A stretch of 64,000 bases of DNA from VAZQ01 sp035293945 (GTDB lineage Bacteria > Pseudomonadota > Alphaproteobacteria > Rhizobiales > Xanthobacteraceae). Shown one piece after another: positions 35,741-44,749 of the stretch (its first letter is position 1; each line of letters opens with the position of its first letter). Position numbers and translations under genes: made by a program. Below the pieces are notes generated by a model that was given only the letters and a program-made list of their open reading frames with translations, was not told the DNA's origin and made no database searches. The stretch covers positions 186,001 through 250,000 of the forward strand of contig DATGLV010000039.1 of NCBI GenBank assembly GCA_035293945.1. The letters are read 5' to 3'.

Positions 35741-36532
35741 ATGAACTACTCCACCGAATTCAAATGCGTTCGCGATGAGGTGAGCGCCGCTGAATGGCAG
35801 ACCCGCCTCGATCTTGCGGCCTGCTACCGCTTGGTCGATCGCTACGACATGCAGGATCTGATCTACAATCACATCACTGCACGCATTCCCGGCACGCCGG
35901 ACCACCTGCTCATCAATCTCTATGGCCTCCTCTACAAGGAGATCACCGCTTCGAGCCTGGTCAAGATTGATCTCGACGGCAACATCCTGACGAAGCCGGC
36001 AACCGATTACGGCATCAACAAATCCGGCTATGTGATCCACGGCGCGATTCACCGGGCACGGCCCGAGGTCGCCTGCGTGCTGCATACCCATACGCGTGCC
36101 GGCATGGCGGTCTCCGCCATGAAATGCGGTCTATTGCCATTGTCGCAGACCGCGATCCGCTTCACCGGCCATATCGGTTATCACGACTATGAAGGCCCGG
36201 CGATCGACCTCGACGAGCGGCAGCGGCTGGTCGACGACTTGGGCCCGCACGATGCGATGATCATGCGCAATCACGGCCTCCTGACCTGCGGCGCCACCAT
36301 CCAGCAGGCGTTCAACACCATGTATCAGCTCGAGCTGTCCTGCCGTGCCCAAGTCGACGCGATGGCGGCGCGCACCGAGCTCACTGTTCCGGGGGATAAC
36401 GTGCTTCAACACACCGCCCATCTTTACCAACCCGGAACCCGCCGGCCGTATGGGGTGCTAGAATGGCCGGCGATGCTGCGGCTCCTGGCAGCCGAGAGCA
36501 AGAGCTCCGGCTATCCGCCCTATTGGCATTGA
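35741..36532 (+). CDS. Class II aldolase/adducin family protein
   Basis: A 263-residue zinc-dependent aldolase-fold enzyme. Metal ligands fit His115 and His117 (VLHTHTRAG) and His178 (IMRNHGLLTCG). IYNHITARIPGTPDHLLINL and KSGYVIHGAIHRARP are family segments. Members act on sugar phosphates (fuculose, ribulose, methylthioribulose) or keto-acids. ATG 35741 gives the better N-terminus than 35702. The HpcH/HpaI aldolase and the decarboxylating dehydrogenase that follow on the same strand suggest a small catabolic cluster. Confidence 0.9.
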   Translation: MNYSTEFKCVRDEVSAAEWQTRLDLAACYRLVDRYDMQDLIYNHITARIPGTPDHLLINLYGLLYKEITASSLVKIDLDGNILTKPATDYGINKSGYVIHGAIHRARPEVACVLHTHTRAGMAVSAMKCGLLPLSQTAIRFTGHIGYHDYEGPAIDLDERQRLVDDLGPHDAMIMRNHGLLTCGATIQQAFNTMYQLELSCRAQVDAMAARTELTVPGDNVLQHTAHLYQPGTRRPYGVLEWPAMLRLLAAESKSSGYPPYWH

Positions 36533-36564
36533 GTGGTAGCGGAATTGCGATTATTTTTTCGTTG

Positions 36565-36655
36565 TGCGCGCGCTTGTCGCGGGCATCCACGTCTTTCGGG
36601 CCGACTGGTGGTGTAAGACATGGGTCGGCGGGACAAGCCCGGCGATGACTCAGAG
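36565..36655. repeat. Dispersed extragenic repeat copy
   Basis: The stretch between the class II and HpcH aldolase genes contains CTTGTCGCGGGCATCC and GGGACAAGCCCGGCGATGAC, whose ends are partly complementary. It resembles the repeat at 57554-57660 in composition and order. The match is by eye and loose. Confidence 0.5.
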
Positions 36656-36666
36656 GGGGAACGCCG

Positions 36667-37467
36667 ATGCCCGCTGCCGATCTTCCCGAGCTCGTCAATC
36701 CGGTGAAGGCGCGCATGGCGGCGGGCGGGGTCGCCCTTGGCATGATTGTGCGGCTCGCCCGCTCCGGCGACGTGGTGCGCATCGCCAGATCGACCGGCCA
36801 TGACTTCGTGTTCATCGATGCGCAGCACTCGCTGTTCTCGCTGGAGACCATCGGGCACATCGCACAAGCGGGCTTGGGTTCCGGCACTGCGGTGCTGGTC
36901 CGCGCGCGCAGCTGCGATGATCCCGACATTTCGCTGATGCTCGACAATGGTGTCGCGGGGATCATCTTTCCCGATGTCAACACCGCGGCCGAGGCCAGGC
37001 GTGCGGTCGATGCCTGCAAGTTTGCCCCGATCGGCAAGCGTTCGGTCGGCGGCGGCTATCCGCATTTCGATTATCGGACGCTGCCGCTGTCGCATAGCGT
37101 GCGACAGCTCAACGAGGCGACACTGGTGGTGTGCATGATCGAGACCCGCGAGGGGCTTGCCAATGCGGAGGAGATCGCCGCGGTCCCGGGCGTGGACGTG
37201 CTGCATGTGGGATGCAACGATCTGCTGGCCGCCATGGGAAAGCCCGGCGCGTTCGGCGATCCGGAGGTGGTTGCCGCGGTCGAGCGGGTGATTGCGGCCG
37301 CGACCGCTGAAGGCAAGTTCGCCGGCCTTGGAGGCGAGCGCGATCTCGCCCGGCAGCTCGCCTTCATCAAGAAGGGCGTGCGCTTCGTCACCACCCAGAC
37401 CGACATCGGATTCCTGCTGGCCGAGGGGGGACGTCGCACCGAACAGATCCGCAAGGCGATGGAGTGA
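36667..37467 (+). CDS. HpcH/HpaI aldolase family protein
   Basis: A 266-residue class II pyruvate-type aldolase of the HpcH/HpaI/citrate-lyase fold. The conserved FIDAQHSLFS (Asp51, His54), GIIFPDVNTAAEARR metal segment, VCMIETREGLANAEEI and DVLHVGCNDLLAAMG are all in place. Relatives cleave 4-hydroxy-2-oxo-acids to pyruvate and an aldehyde, or work in reverse. It lies between two other catabolic genes on the same strand, so a shared pathway for a hydroxy-acid is plausible. Confidence 0.9.
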   Translation: MPAADLPELVNPVKARMAAGGVALGMIVRLARSGDVVRIARSTGHDFVFIDAQHSLFSLETIGHIAQAGLGSGTAVLVRARSCDDPDISLMLDNGVAGIIFPDVNTAAEARRAVDACKFAPIGKRSVGGGYPHFDYRTLPLSHSVRQLNEATLVVCMIETREGLANAEEIAAVPGVDVLHVGCNDLLAAMGKPGAFGDPEVVAAVERVIAAATAEGKFAGLGGERDLARQLAFIKKGVRFVTTQTDIGFLLAEGGRRTEQIRKAME

Positions 37468-37485
37468 AGACGCCAATCAGCTGCG

Positions 37486-37617
37486 CGTCGTCCCTGCGAA
37501 AGCAGGGACCCATATGCCTTTGCGCCATCGATAGTATGGGTCCCGGCGCTCGCTTCGCTCAGCCGGGACGACAACTTTTTGTATTGTGCTAGGTCCCTGC
37601 TTTCACAGGGACGACCA
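37486..37617. repeat. Palindromic extragenic repeat
   Basis: GGGACCCATA (37505-37514) and TATGGGTCCC (37535-37544) are perfect complements. Outer GTCGTCCC/GGGACGAC copies flank them, and a further GTCCCTGC...GGGACGAC unit follows near 37592-37615. This mosaic of GTCGTCCC palindromes is typical of extragenic repeats in this order. It separates the HpcH and dehydrogenase genes. Confidence 0.75.
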
Positions 37618-37625
37618 GAGAGGGA

Positions 37626-38702
37626 ATGGTAGAAGTGACTCACTTGATCGTGATGGAAGGCGACGGCATCGGGCCGGAGATCAGCGCTGCAACGCTCGAA
37701 GTTCTGCGCGCGGCCGATGCCAAGCTCGCGCTCGGGCTTTCGTTTACCCCGGTCACGGTCGGGTTTGCGGCCCTGCAGCAGCACGGCACCACGTTCCCGG
37801 CCGCCGCGCTTACAGCAGCGCAAGCGGCCGACGGCGTCATCCTCGGGCCGGTCTCGCACAACGATTATCCGCCGGTCGCCGAAGGCGGCCTCAATCCATC
37901 CGGCGAGTTGCGCAAGCGCCTCGATCTCTACGCCAATATTCGCCCCGCCCGCACGCGTGGCGGCTTTCCGGCCCGCTGCGGAGCTCCCGTCGATCTGGTC
38001 ATCGTGCGCGAGAATACCGAAGGCTTCTATGCGGATCGCTCGATGTTTGTTGGTCCGGGCGAGTTCATGCCAACGCCGGATCTCGCGCTCTCGGTGCGCA
38101 AGGTCACGCGCACGGGCTCGACCCGGATTGCCGAATCTGCATTTTTGCTGGCGATGCAGCGTCGGAAAAAAGTGACGGCGGTCCACAAGTCGAACGTGCT
38201 CAGGATATCGGACGGGCTGTTCCTCGAATGCGTGCGCGCGGTTGCGGCGCGCTTTCCCTCGGTTGCCTACGAGGAGCGGATCATCGACGCGATGGCGGCG
38301 CTCTTGGTGCGGGACGCCGGCGCTTTCGATGTCGTGGTCACCACCAACATGTTCGGCGACATCCTGTCGGACGAAGCAAGCGAGATCGCCGGCAGCCTCG
38401 GGCTCGCGGCCTCGCTCAACGCCGGCAGCGCGCACGCGGTTGCGCAGGCCCAGCACGGCTCCGCGCCCGACCTCGCCGGGCGCGATGCGGCCAATCCGGC
38501 CTCGCTCATCGGCTCGGCCGCGATGCTGCTCGAATGGCTAGGCGAGCGACGTGGCGAGGATCGCCTGCGCAAGGCCGCTGCTGCGATCGACGCCGCGCTC
38601 GATCTCGCAATCGCCGATCCCGCAACCCGCACCCGCGATCTCGGCGGCAGGCTCGGAACCAAGGCGTTTGCCGAATGCGTCGCTTCAAGGATCGCGGTGT
38701 GA
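37626..38702 (+). CDS. Isocitrate/isopropylmalate-type decarboxylating dehydrogenase
   Basis: A 358-residue NAD(P)-dependent beta-decarboxylating dehydrogenase. Motifs are EGDGIGPEI at the N-terminus, the substrate-binding RENTEGFY, KVTAVHKSNVLRISDGLF and the metal-site DVVVTTNMFGDILSDEAS. Length and spacing fit the tartrate, 3-isopropylmalate or homoisocitrate branch, and sequence reading does not choose among them. leuC/leuD are absent here, which speaks against leucine synthesis. It belongs to the small catabolic group with the two aldolases upstream. Confidence 0.88.
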   Translation: MVEVTHLIVMEGDGIGPEISAATLEVLRAADAKLALGLSFTPVTVGFAALQQHGTTFPAAALTAAQAADGVILGPVSHNDYPPVAEGGLNPSGELRKRLDLYANIRPARTRGGFPARCGAPVDLVIVRENTEGFYADRSMFVGPGEFMPTPDLALSVRKVTRTGSTRIAESAFLLAMQRRKKVTAVHKSNVLRISDGLFLECVRAVAARFPSVAYEERIIDAMAALLVRDAGAFDVVVTTNMFGDILSDEASEIAGSLGLAASLNAGSAHAVAQAQHGSAPDLAGRDAANPASLIGSAAMLLEWLGERRGEDRLRKAAAAIDAALDLAIADPATRTRDLGGRLGTKAFAECVASRIAV

Positions 38703-38910
38703 CGGTCGCCTAATCCGCGAAGTCAGGCCCTTCTCCTCCACCCTGGTGGGTTGGGGTCGGGCAAGAGGAAGTGACCTTCGTCCGGCGTGCGGCCGCGTAA
38801 CCTTCGCGTAAGCGGGCCACTGCGGGTGCGCTTGACGCTGGGCGAGAGACATGAACGTGATGGTCGGGCATGGACCTCCCGTATGGGCGGCGCCTTTGTA
38901 AGTTTTGCCG

Positions 38911-39888
38911 ATGTGGATCGAACTCGCAGCGCAGATGATGCGGCGGACGGGCAGCGCTCTACTCACCCTGCTGATGTTGTCTGCACCGGCGGTGTGCGCC
39001 GAGGTGCTGCGCGTCGGCAAGGCGGTGCCCGAGGCATTTTCGTTCGTGCCGCTCGATATCGGCATGCGCTACGGGTTCTTCAAGAAATACGGGATCGAGA
39101 TCGAGCCCTCCGCCTATTCGAGCGGCGGCATGCTGACGCAGGCGCTCACCGCCGGCTCCGTGGATATCGGTCTCGGCTCGAGCCCGGAAATGGCCGGCAT
39201 CGTCAAGGGCGTGCCGGTGAAGGCAGTCGCCGCCATGGCAGGGCGGCCGCTGCTCATTGGTTTGATGGTGCGGTCGGACGGCCCGATCAAGACCGTCGAC
39301 GATCTCAAGGGCCATCGCATCGGTGTCACCAGCGCCAATTCCTTGACCGCGTGGCTCGTCGCCGAGCTGTCGCTGCACAAGGGGTGGGGGCGAGACGGCA
39401 TTGCGGTGACGCCGCTCGGCGCCATACCGGGCTTGCTCGCCGCAATGATGATGATGCAGGTCGACGGCTTCGTGGCCGATTATTCCAGCCTCTTGCGCGC
39501 CGAGGAGGCGGGCGAGGGCAAGATCCTGTTCTCATTCGGCGATCTCGTGCAGGACTTCCACATCCACGTGATCTTTGCGACCGACAAGCTCATCGCCACG
39601 CGCCCGGCCGCGATCCGCGGATTCCTCGCCGGCTGGTTCGAGACCATCGCTTTCATGCGGGCCAACAAGGCCAAGACCGTAGAGACCGCGATGGCCGTGC
39701 TCGACATCAGTCAGGGCGTCGCCGAACGCACCTATGACACCCTGATGCCGATGTTTTCCGACGACGGCCGGTTCAACCTTAAAGCCCTGGCGACGGTCAG
39801 CCGCTCTTATGTGGACCTCAAGTATCTTCCGGCGGAGCCGGACATGAGCAAGCTCTACACTGAAGAGTTCCTGCCGAAATCGCGGTAG
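38911..39888 (+). CDS. NMT1/TauA-type ABC transporter substrate-binding protein
   Basis: A 325-residue periplasmic binding protein. After the signal peptide (ending APAVCA) it reads LRVGKAVPEAFSFVPLDIGM and YGFFKKYGIEIEPSAYSSGG; KTVDDLKGHRIGVTSANS is the family hinge segment. No permease or ATPase is adjacent, the same orphan situation as the gene at 18577. ATG 38911 is preferred to the in-frame TTG 38905. Confidence 0.88.
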   Translation: MWIELAAQMMRRTGSALLTLLMLSAPAVCAEVLRVGKAVPEAFSFVPLDIGMRYGFFKKYGIEIEPSAYSSGGMLTQALTAGSVDIGLGSSPEMAGIVKGVPVKAVAAMAGRPLLIGLMVRSDGPIKTVDDLKGHRIGVTSANSLTAWLVAELSLHKGWGRDGIAVTPLGAIPGLLAAMMMMQVDGFVADYSSLLRAEEAGEGKILFSFGDLVQDFHIHVIFATDKLIATRPAAIRGFLAGWFETIAFMRANKAKTVETAMAVLDISQGVAERTYDTLMPMFSDDGRFNLKALATVSRSYVDLKYLPAEPDMSKLYTEEFLPKSR

Positions 39889-39944
39889 TGGGCTGGAGGC
39901 GCCCGGCGGCTACCGGCGCGCCCCAATGATGCTGCTCGCAAGGG

Positions 39945-40550
39945 TTACGGCTGCAAGGCATCCCACAAGAAGAAGCCGCCGACCAGCACCACCCCGGCGC
40001 CGCCGAGCCGCATCGCGAACTGGCCGAGCTTCCAGCGATGGATCAATCCGATCCCGATGCCGGTCAGATGCAAAAGGCCGGTCGCGATGACGAAGCCGAT
40101 GCTGTAGAGAACGCCGCTCTCGTCGGGCGGAAGCTCGGTTCCGTGCGCGTGTCCGTGAAAGATCGCGAAAAAGCCCACCAGAACGGCGGCCGCGAACAGT
40201 GGTGGCCGCGCCTCGGTCGCGACCACGCCGCCAAGCCCGATGGCGGAGAGCGCAATGCCGATCTCGGTGCCAGGAAGCGGCACGCCCATCAGGCCGAGCA
40301 TGCCCCCGAAGGCCATCACGATCGGAAACGTCACCGGCAACAGCCAGATGGCCGGCGCACCAAGCTGCGCGCCCCACAGTCCGACCGAGACCATGGCGAC
40401 TATGTGATCCAATCCGGAAATCGGGTGCTCGAAGCCGCTGACGAATCCTCCGGCTTGATACCCGAGAATGTGGGCCGAAGCGCCGACCGGCCAGAGCAAT
40501 AAGAGCGGAAGTGCAGCCAGTGTCGATAGTGGCTTGCTCACCCTGTTCAT
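39945..40550 (-). CDS. hupE: HupE/UreJ family membrane protein (nickel/cobalt)
   Basis: A 201-residue protein of the HupE/UreJ permease family for Ni2+ or Co2+. A signal-like first helix (ending GASAH) is followed by the metal signature HPISGLDHIVAMVSVGLWGA, a later histidine cluster HGHAHG and several TM segments (WLLPVTFPIVMAFGGMLGLM; FAAAVLVGFFAIF; GGAGVVLVGGFFLW). GGAGG sits before ATG 40550. No hydrogenase or urease gene is in the window; cobalt supply for the B12 route (cobS/cobT) is possible but unproven. Confidence 0.92.
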   Translation of the reverse strand: MNRVSKPLSTLAALPLLLLWPVGASAHILGYQAGGFVSGFEHPISGLDHIVAMVSVGLWGAQLGAPAIWLLPVTFPIVMAFGGMLGLMGVPLPGTEIGIALSAIGLGGVVATEARPPLFAAAVLVGFFAIFHGHAHGTELPPDESGVLYSIGFVIATGLLHLTGIGIGLIHRWKLGQFAMRLGGAGVVLVGGFFLWDALQP

Positions 40551-40681
40551 TCGTCCTCCCCCAGGCCTCGTGGGTTTCCAAGTATCGTGGGTTCCCAGGT
40601 CCAGATTAGCGCGCCGACGCCCACCCGCCTACTGGGACCCGAGAGCCGCCGCCCGCTCGACCGCCATGCAGGTTGGCAGTT

Positions 40682-40711
40682 CAGCGCCGCAGAGCCCTCT
40701 GCGGCGCTGAC
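40682..40711. promoter_or_regulatory. Strong 14-bp palindrome between hupE and tadG-like genes
   Basis: Arms 40682-40695 and 40698-40711 are perfect reverse complements with a 2-base centre (TCAGCGCCGCAGAG). It lies in the gap between two divergent genes and could be an operator or a hairpin. It is not followed by a T-run. Nothing else stands out in the 311-base gap. Confidence 0.6.
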
Positions 40712-40861
40712 ACCCGCTCAGCGCAGGAAAACATCGTCAATGATCGATTAATGCCGCAGCCTCCGAACTTATGCTTAGGGCAACTTGAAATCAATTTCCT
40801 GGAGGTAAAACCGGCAACGAGGAAGCAGGCACCGGATTTCCTGAACGGCACGGAGGACGTC

Positions 40862-42145
40862 ATGATTGTCGCGTTGCGACGTTTTGCCGAGGATCGCAAG
40901 GGTAACGTCGCCATCATCTTCGGGCTGACGCTGGTACCCATCGTGTTCTTGACCGGAATGGGAATCGACTACACATCCGCGACACAGAAGAAGGCGATGC
41001 TCGACGCCGCAGCGGACGCGGCTGCGCTCGCAGCGGTGACCCCCTCGCTGATGGCCCAGCCGTCATCTGCGTCGATCACGGCCGCGCAGAACATGTTTAA
41101 TTCCCAGGTCTCCAACATTCAGGGCCTGTCCTACAGCGCCAACAGCTTATCGGTCACCGCGGTCGACAACGGTCTCACCCGCACCGTCACGGTGAACTAT
41201 TCGGCTGGCTCGCGGAACGCGTTCTCCGGCGTCCTCGGCCAGTCCACCTGGGCGATCAACGGCTCTTCGCAGTCGACCGCATCGGTCGCGCCGAACATCG
41301 ATTTCTATCTGCTCTTGGACAATTCTCCGTCGATGGCGATCGCGGCGACAACGGCCGGCATCAACACCATGGTCAGCAATACGTCGAAGCAAGGCGGCTG
41401 CGCCTTCGCCTGTCACGAGACCGACCCAGCGGCCGACAACCTCGGCAACCCGAACGGCGAGGACAATTACACGCTCGCGAAGAAACTCAACGTGGTGACG
41501 CGGATCCAGAACCTGAATACCGCCACCCAGTCGCTGATGGATACCGCGACCACGACGATGCAGAATTTCAAAAGCACGTACCGGATGGCGATCTATACGT
41601 TCAATACCGGCGGCACCAACACGATCACGGCGCTGACCGGCAGCCTGTCGACCGCGAAGTCGCTTGCTGCCGGGATCGATACCCTGACCGTCTACAAGAA
41701 CAACTGGCTGACTTCCTCGAAGAACAACAGCGACGAGGACACCGACTTTGAGGCGGCCATGTCGAGCGTCAACACGATCATGCCCAATCCCGGCTCCGGC
41801 ACTGCCGGCCAGTCGCCCCAAGAGGTGCTGTTCATCGTCTCCGACGGCGTCGACGACAACCAAAAGAACGGCGCGCGCAACCAGGCCTTGTTCACGACTT
41901 CGCAGTGCACGAGCATCAAAAACCGCGGCATCCGCATCGCGGTGCTCTACACCACCTATCTGCCGCTGCCGACCAATTCCTGGTACAATACTTATATCGC
42001 GCCGTTCCAGCCGCAGATCGCCAACAATATGAAGAGCTGCGCCTCGCCCGGATTGTTCTTCCAGGTGAGCACTGACCAGGACATCACCGCCGCCATGGCG
42101 GCGCTGTTCCAGCAGGCGGTGGCGACCGCACGCTTGATCCGCTGA
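40862..42145 (+). CDS. TadG-like pilus-associated protein with VWA domain
   Basis: A 427-residue protein. ATG 40862 follows GGAGG. The N-terminal RRFAEDRKGNVAIIFGLTL and the hydrophobic segment up to about 32 match the TadE/TadG anchor. A Putative Flp-assembly (DUF2134-like) stretch and then a von Willebrand A domain follow, with the MIDAS-like DNSPS at residues 153-157 and VSDGVDDNQKNGA later. TadG helps Flp/Tad pilus assembly at the envelope. Three paired Cys (GGCAFACHE, QCTSI, KSCASPG) suggest a periplasmic fold. Related Tad genes lie at 47,262-48,426 and 51,431. Confidence 0.9.
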   Translation: MIVALRRFAEDRKGNVAIIFGLTLVPIVFLTGMGIDYTSATQKKAMLDAAADAAALAAVTPSLMAQPSSASITAAQNMFNSQVSNIQGLSYSANSLSVTAVDNGLTRTVTVNYSAGSRNAFSGVLGQSTWAINGSSQSTASVAPNIDFYLLLDNSPSMAIAATTAGINTMVSNTSKQGGCAFACHETDPAADNLGNPNGEDNYTLAKKLNVVTRIQNLNTATQSLMDTATTTMQNFKSTYRMAIYTFNTGGTNTITALTGSLSTAKSLAAGIDTLTVYKNNWLTSSKNNSDEDTDFEAAMSSVNTIMPNPGSGTAGQSPQEVLFIVSDGVDDNQKNGARNQALFTTSQCTSIKNRGIRIAVLYTTYLPLPTNSWYNTYIAPFQPQIANNMKSCASPGLFFQVSTDQDITAAMAALFQQAVATARLIR

Positions 42146-42236
42146 TCCAACGCCACAGCCTCTCGTGCTTCGAGCCGTCCCGGTCTAGCGCCGCGGCGGC
42201 TCAAGCATTTCCGGGCTCCCGGATTCAGTGCGGCGC

Positions 42237-42292
42237 GCTCTGCTCGGCTTACAGCGCGGTATATGCTCTGCTCGGCTTACAGCGCGGTATAT
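42237..42292. repeat. 28-bp perfect tandem duplication
   Basis: Positions 42237-42264 and 42265-42292 are identical and adjacent (unit begins GCTCTGCTCGGCTTACAGCG). It is non-coding and lies between the tadG-like gene and the dispersed repeat at 42299. It parallels the 29-bp duplication at 9732. Confidence 0.95.
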
Positions 42293-42298
42293 AAAGCA

Positions 42299-42480
42299 TG
42301 TCTCGATCGAAATGATTCACCTCAGTCGTCACCCGCGGGCATAGCCCGTCGAAGACGCGCGTAAGACGCCCTGATGACCCGCAGGTCCATCTTTTTCGCA
42401 AGGAGATGGATTGCAAGCCAGGTCAAGCCCCGCAATGACGTCGGGCTGGATCAGTTCGACCGAGATCCGCTCTAGCATCA
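42299..42480. repeat. Dispersed extragenic repeat copy
   Basis: Bases 42317-42346 are identical to 57554-57583 (30 bases, containing ACCCGCGGGCATAGCC). Order continues alike in both copies: GGAGATGGATTGC versus AGAGATGGATTGC, then CAAGCC...GCAATGACG and GGATCA..TTCGA. The copies differ in small insertions. No gene is seen in the whole 42146-42617 gap. Confidence 0.75.
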
Positions 42481-42617
42481 CCGCAAGCCGGATCAGGGTA
42501 GAATTTTGCCGAGAAGAGCGGATCTGGCGCTGTCTCGGCATGAGCCCGAGAATGGATATTTAATCAGCCGCTGATCGTTGGTAAATTCTGGGTTCCTTGT
42601 GATGCGGAGAATCGCCC

Positions 42618-43529
42618 ATGTCACGGTCTGCGGCACTTATCTTGTTATCGGCATTGCGGAGCCGCTTGCTGGCCGGCGGTGTCGTCGCTGGCGTTCTTGC
42701 AGTCACCTTTGTTCGGTCTTTCTCCGTGGCCGCGCCCGTAGCGGATTCCATTCCCCAACTTGGTTCTCGAGATTTCGGTTGGAGCGCCAACTTCTGGGAT
42801 TTTCAGCTCGACCCTCCGCAGGGTTCGGGTCACGGGCCGATGAAGACCGATCCTGACTATCCGTACAACAGTCAAATTCAGTTCGGCCATCGCTTTACGG
42901 GAGAGCTTCGGCCCCCGATCGTGAACACGAAGGACCCGATCCTGAAGCCTTGGGCTGCGAAGGAGATGCAGGCAACCAACGACGAGGTGCTGAGCGGCAA
43001 GGTGGAGATTCCCTTTACCTCCCAATCGCGCTGCTGGCCCGGCGGCGTGCCCGGCCAACTCCTTTATCTCGAGCCGATGTATTTCCTCCAGACGCCGAAG
43101 GAAGTCTGGATGATATGGCAGCGCGATCATTTCGTGCGCCGCATCTATCTCACCGACAAGCATTCCGAACACGTGAGTCCGTCCTGGTTCGGCGAGTCGA
43201 TCGGTCATTACGAGGGCGGAGACACGCTCGTGGTCGATACGATCGGGCTTGCGGGAGGCAAGTATCACTACATTGATTCGTTCCGCACACCGCACACCGA
43301 GAAGCTCCACGTCGTCGAACGGTTCACGATCAGTCAGGACGGCAGGACTTTGACCGCGATCGTAAGGGTGGAAGATCCCGACACATTCAATGGACCGCTT
43401 ACACTTAAGCAGACATGGCGCAAGGACGAGGAGGCGATGGTGGACGTGGTGTGCGCCGAGGGCGGCGAGGAGGATCGCTTCAATCAAAACCTCGATCCGA
43501 TTCCGCAGGCTGTCAAACCGGATTTCTGA
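42618..43529 (+). CDS. Exported or anchored hypothetical protein of a widespread unknown family
   Basis: A 303-residue protein. An N-terminal hydrophobic segment (about 17-40) precedes a soluble part with the recurring pattern KPWAAKEMQATNDEVL, SRCWPGGVPGQLLYLEPMYF, and then PSWFGESIGHYEGGDTLVVD. I have seen this pattern in many proteobacterial and acidobacterial secreted proteins without known function. GGAG lies nine bases before ATG 42618. It stands alone, 100 bases before the transpeptidase gene. Two Cys (139 and 283, roughly) may pair. Confidence 0.82.
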   Translation: MSRSAALILLSALRSRLLAGGVVAGVLAVTFVRSFSVAAPVADSIPQLGSRDFGWSANFWDFQLDPPQGSGHGPMKTDPDYPYNSQIQFGHRFTGELRPPIVNTKDPILKPWAAKEMQATNDEVLSGKVEIPFTSQSRCWPGGVPGQLLYLEPMYFLQTPKEVWMIWQRDHFVRRIYLTDKHSEHVSPSWFGESIGHYEGGDTLVVDTIGLAGGKYHYIDSFRTPHTEKLHVVERFTISQDGRTLTAIVRVEDPDTFNGPLTLKQTWRKDEEAMVDVVCAEGGEEDRFNQNLDPIPQAVKPDF

Positions 43530-43629
43530 CCGGCGCGCGTTCTGAATGATCCGGGAGGCGTCCCAATTTCGCCAAGTGGGCGTGCGACGAGAGTGCCGCT
43601 GATCGCCTCCCTCGCGAGAGAGTGGGCTC

Positions 43630-44427
43630 ATGTTGCGTAGCCGTGTTTCGGCCGTCTGCCTTGCTTTGGCCACGACTTTGCTGACGGGCGGCGTCCGCGC
43701 CCAATATTGCGATCCCCGCTATGACGGCGGCTGCCCGGATTACCGGCGGCCGTCGCCCGTCTTTCCCTGGGCGCAACCTGCGCCCGTGCCGCCGCGGGTG
43801 CCTGCGCCTGGGCCGACATACGCTCCGAGCTTCCCGCAAGGAGTCTATGGGGGTAGCGGCACCTACCAGGCGATCTACGGACCGGTCTATGGTGAGCCGT
43901 TTCCGATTCCCGCCGTGCGGCTCACCGACATTGGATCGCAGTTCCTGCGCGCCGAGGTTCTCTATCGAACCAGCGAGCGCCCGGGCACGATCATTATCGA
44001 TCCAGGGAATCACTTTCTCTATTTCGTCGAGGGCGGCGGAAGGGCGATCCGCTACGGCGTAGGCGTCGGGCGTGAAGGCTTCGGCTGGTCCGGCATAGCG
44101 GCCATCCATGACAAGCAGGAATGGCCGGACTGGTATCCGCCAAAGGAAATGATCGCGCGACAGCCGGAGCTGCGACAGCAATTGGACGATCTCCAAGGCG
44201 GCCTCGGCATGCCGGGCGGTCCGCGCAATCCGCTCGGCTCCCGCGCCATGTATCTCTGGCAGGGCGATAAGGACACCCTCTACCGCATCCACGGCACGGT
44301 TGAGCCGTGGACCATCGGCAAGAGCGTCTCCTCGGGCTGCATTCGCATGATCAATCAGGACGTGATCGATCTCTACATGCGCGCTGCCGTTGGGGCGAAG
44401 GTCATCGTTCTGGCCGCCGAGGGCTAG
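43630..44427 (+). CDS. L,D-transpeptidase (YkuD domain)
   Basis: A 265-residue exported enzyme that makes 3-3 peptidoglycan crosslinks or attaches proteins to the wall. The signal peptide (1-24, ending GGVRAQ) is followed by a Pro-rich spacer (about 35-70) and the YkuD domain (about 110-262). The catalytic motif is His221 (IHGT) and Cys237 in SSGCIRM. Other features fit (PPKEMIARQPEL, NPLGSRAMYLW). Rhizobial walls are rich in L,D-crosslinks and their genomes carry many paralogues. Confidence 0.94.
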   Translation: MLRSRVSAVCLALATTLLTGGVRAQYCDPRYDGGCPDYRRPSPVFPWAQPAPVPPRVPAPGPTYAPSFPQGVYGGSGTYQAIYGPVYGEPFPIPAVRLTDIGSQFLRAEVLYRTSERPGTIIIDPGNHFLYFVEGGGRAIRYGVGVGREGFGWSGIAAIHDKQEWPDWYPPKEMIARQPELRQQLDDLQGGLGMPGGPRNPLGSRAMYLWQGDKDTLYRIHGTVEPWTIGKSVSSGCIRMINQDVIDLYMRAAVGAKVIVLAAEG

Positions 44428-44443
44428 TGTCCCGGTTCCGAAG

Positions 44444-44737
44444 CTAGGCGACCTTTTTCAGGATTGCGTCCATCGCGGCATGGTCGAATGCAGGCAGCGT
44501 TTCTGTGCGCACATTGCCGAGCTTGCCCACGCTCAAGCCGAGCGCGGTGACGGTTTCGGCGTCGGGTCCCTCCAGAATGGAGATCATGTCATATCTGCCG
44601 AGCGTCCAATAGAACGCCTTCACCGTGACGCCTGCTTTCTTCGCTTCAGCCTTGAAGGCGGCGGCGCGTTTGGGCGAATCCTTTACGTCCCGAACCCCCT
44701 GATCGGTGAAGTGACAGAGCACGATATAAGTCGCCAT
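44444..44737 (-). CDS. GYD domain protein
   Basis: A 97-residue ferredoxin-like-fold protein of the GYD family, named for a Gly-Tyr-Asp motif (here LGRYDMISI). ATG 44737 with GGAGGATCAG upstream starts MATYIVLCHFTDQGVRDVKD, exactly the family N-terminus. The frame is open further upstream, but that part belongs to a truncated binding-protein gene. GYD proteins have no established function. It is convergent with the L,D-transpeptidase gene. Confidence 0.9.
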   Translation of the reverse strand: MATYIVLCHFTDQGVRDVKDSPKRAAAFKAEAKKAGVTVKAFYWTLGRYDMISILEGPDAETVTALGLSVGKLGNVRTETLPAFDHAAMDAILKKVA

Positions 44738-44749
44738 CTGATCCTCCTT

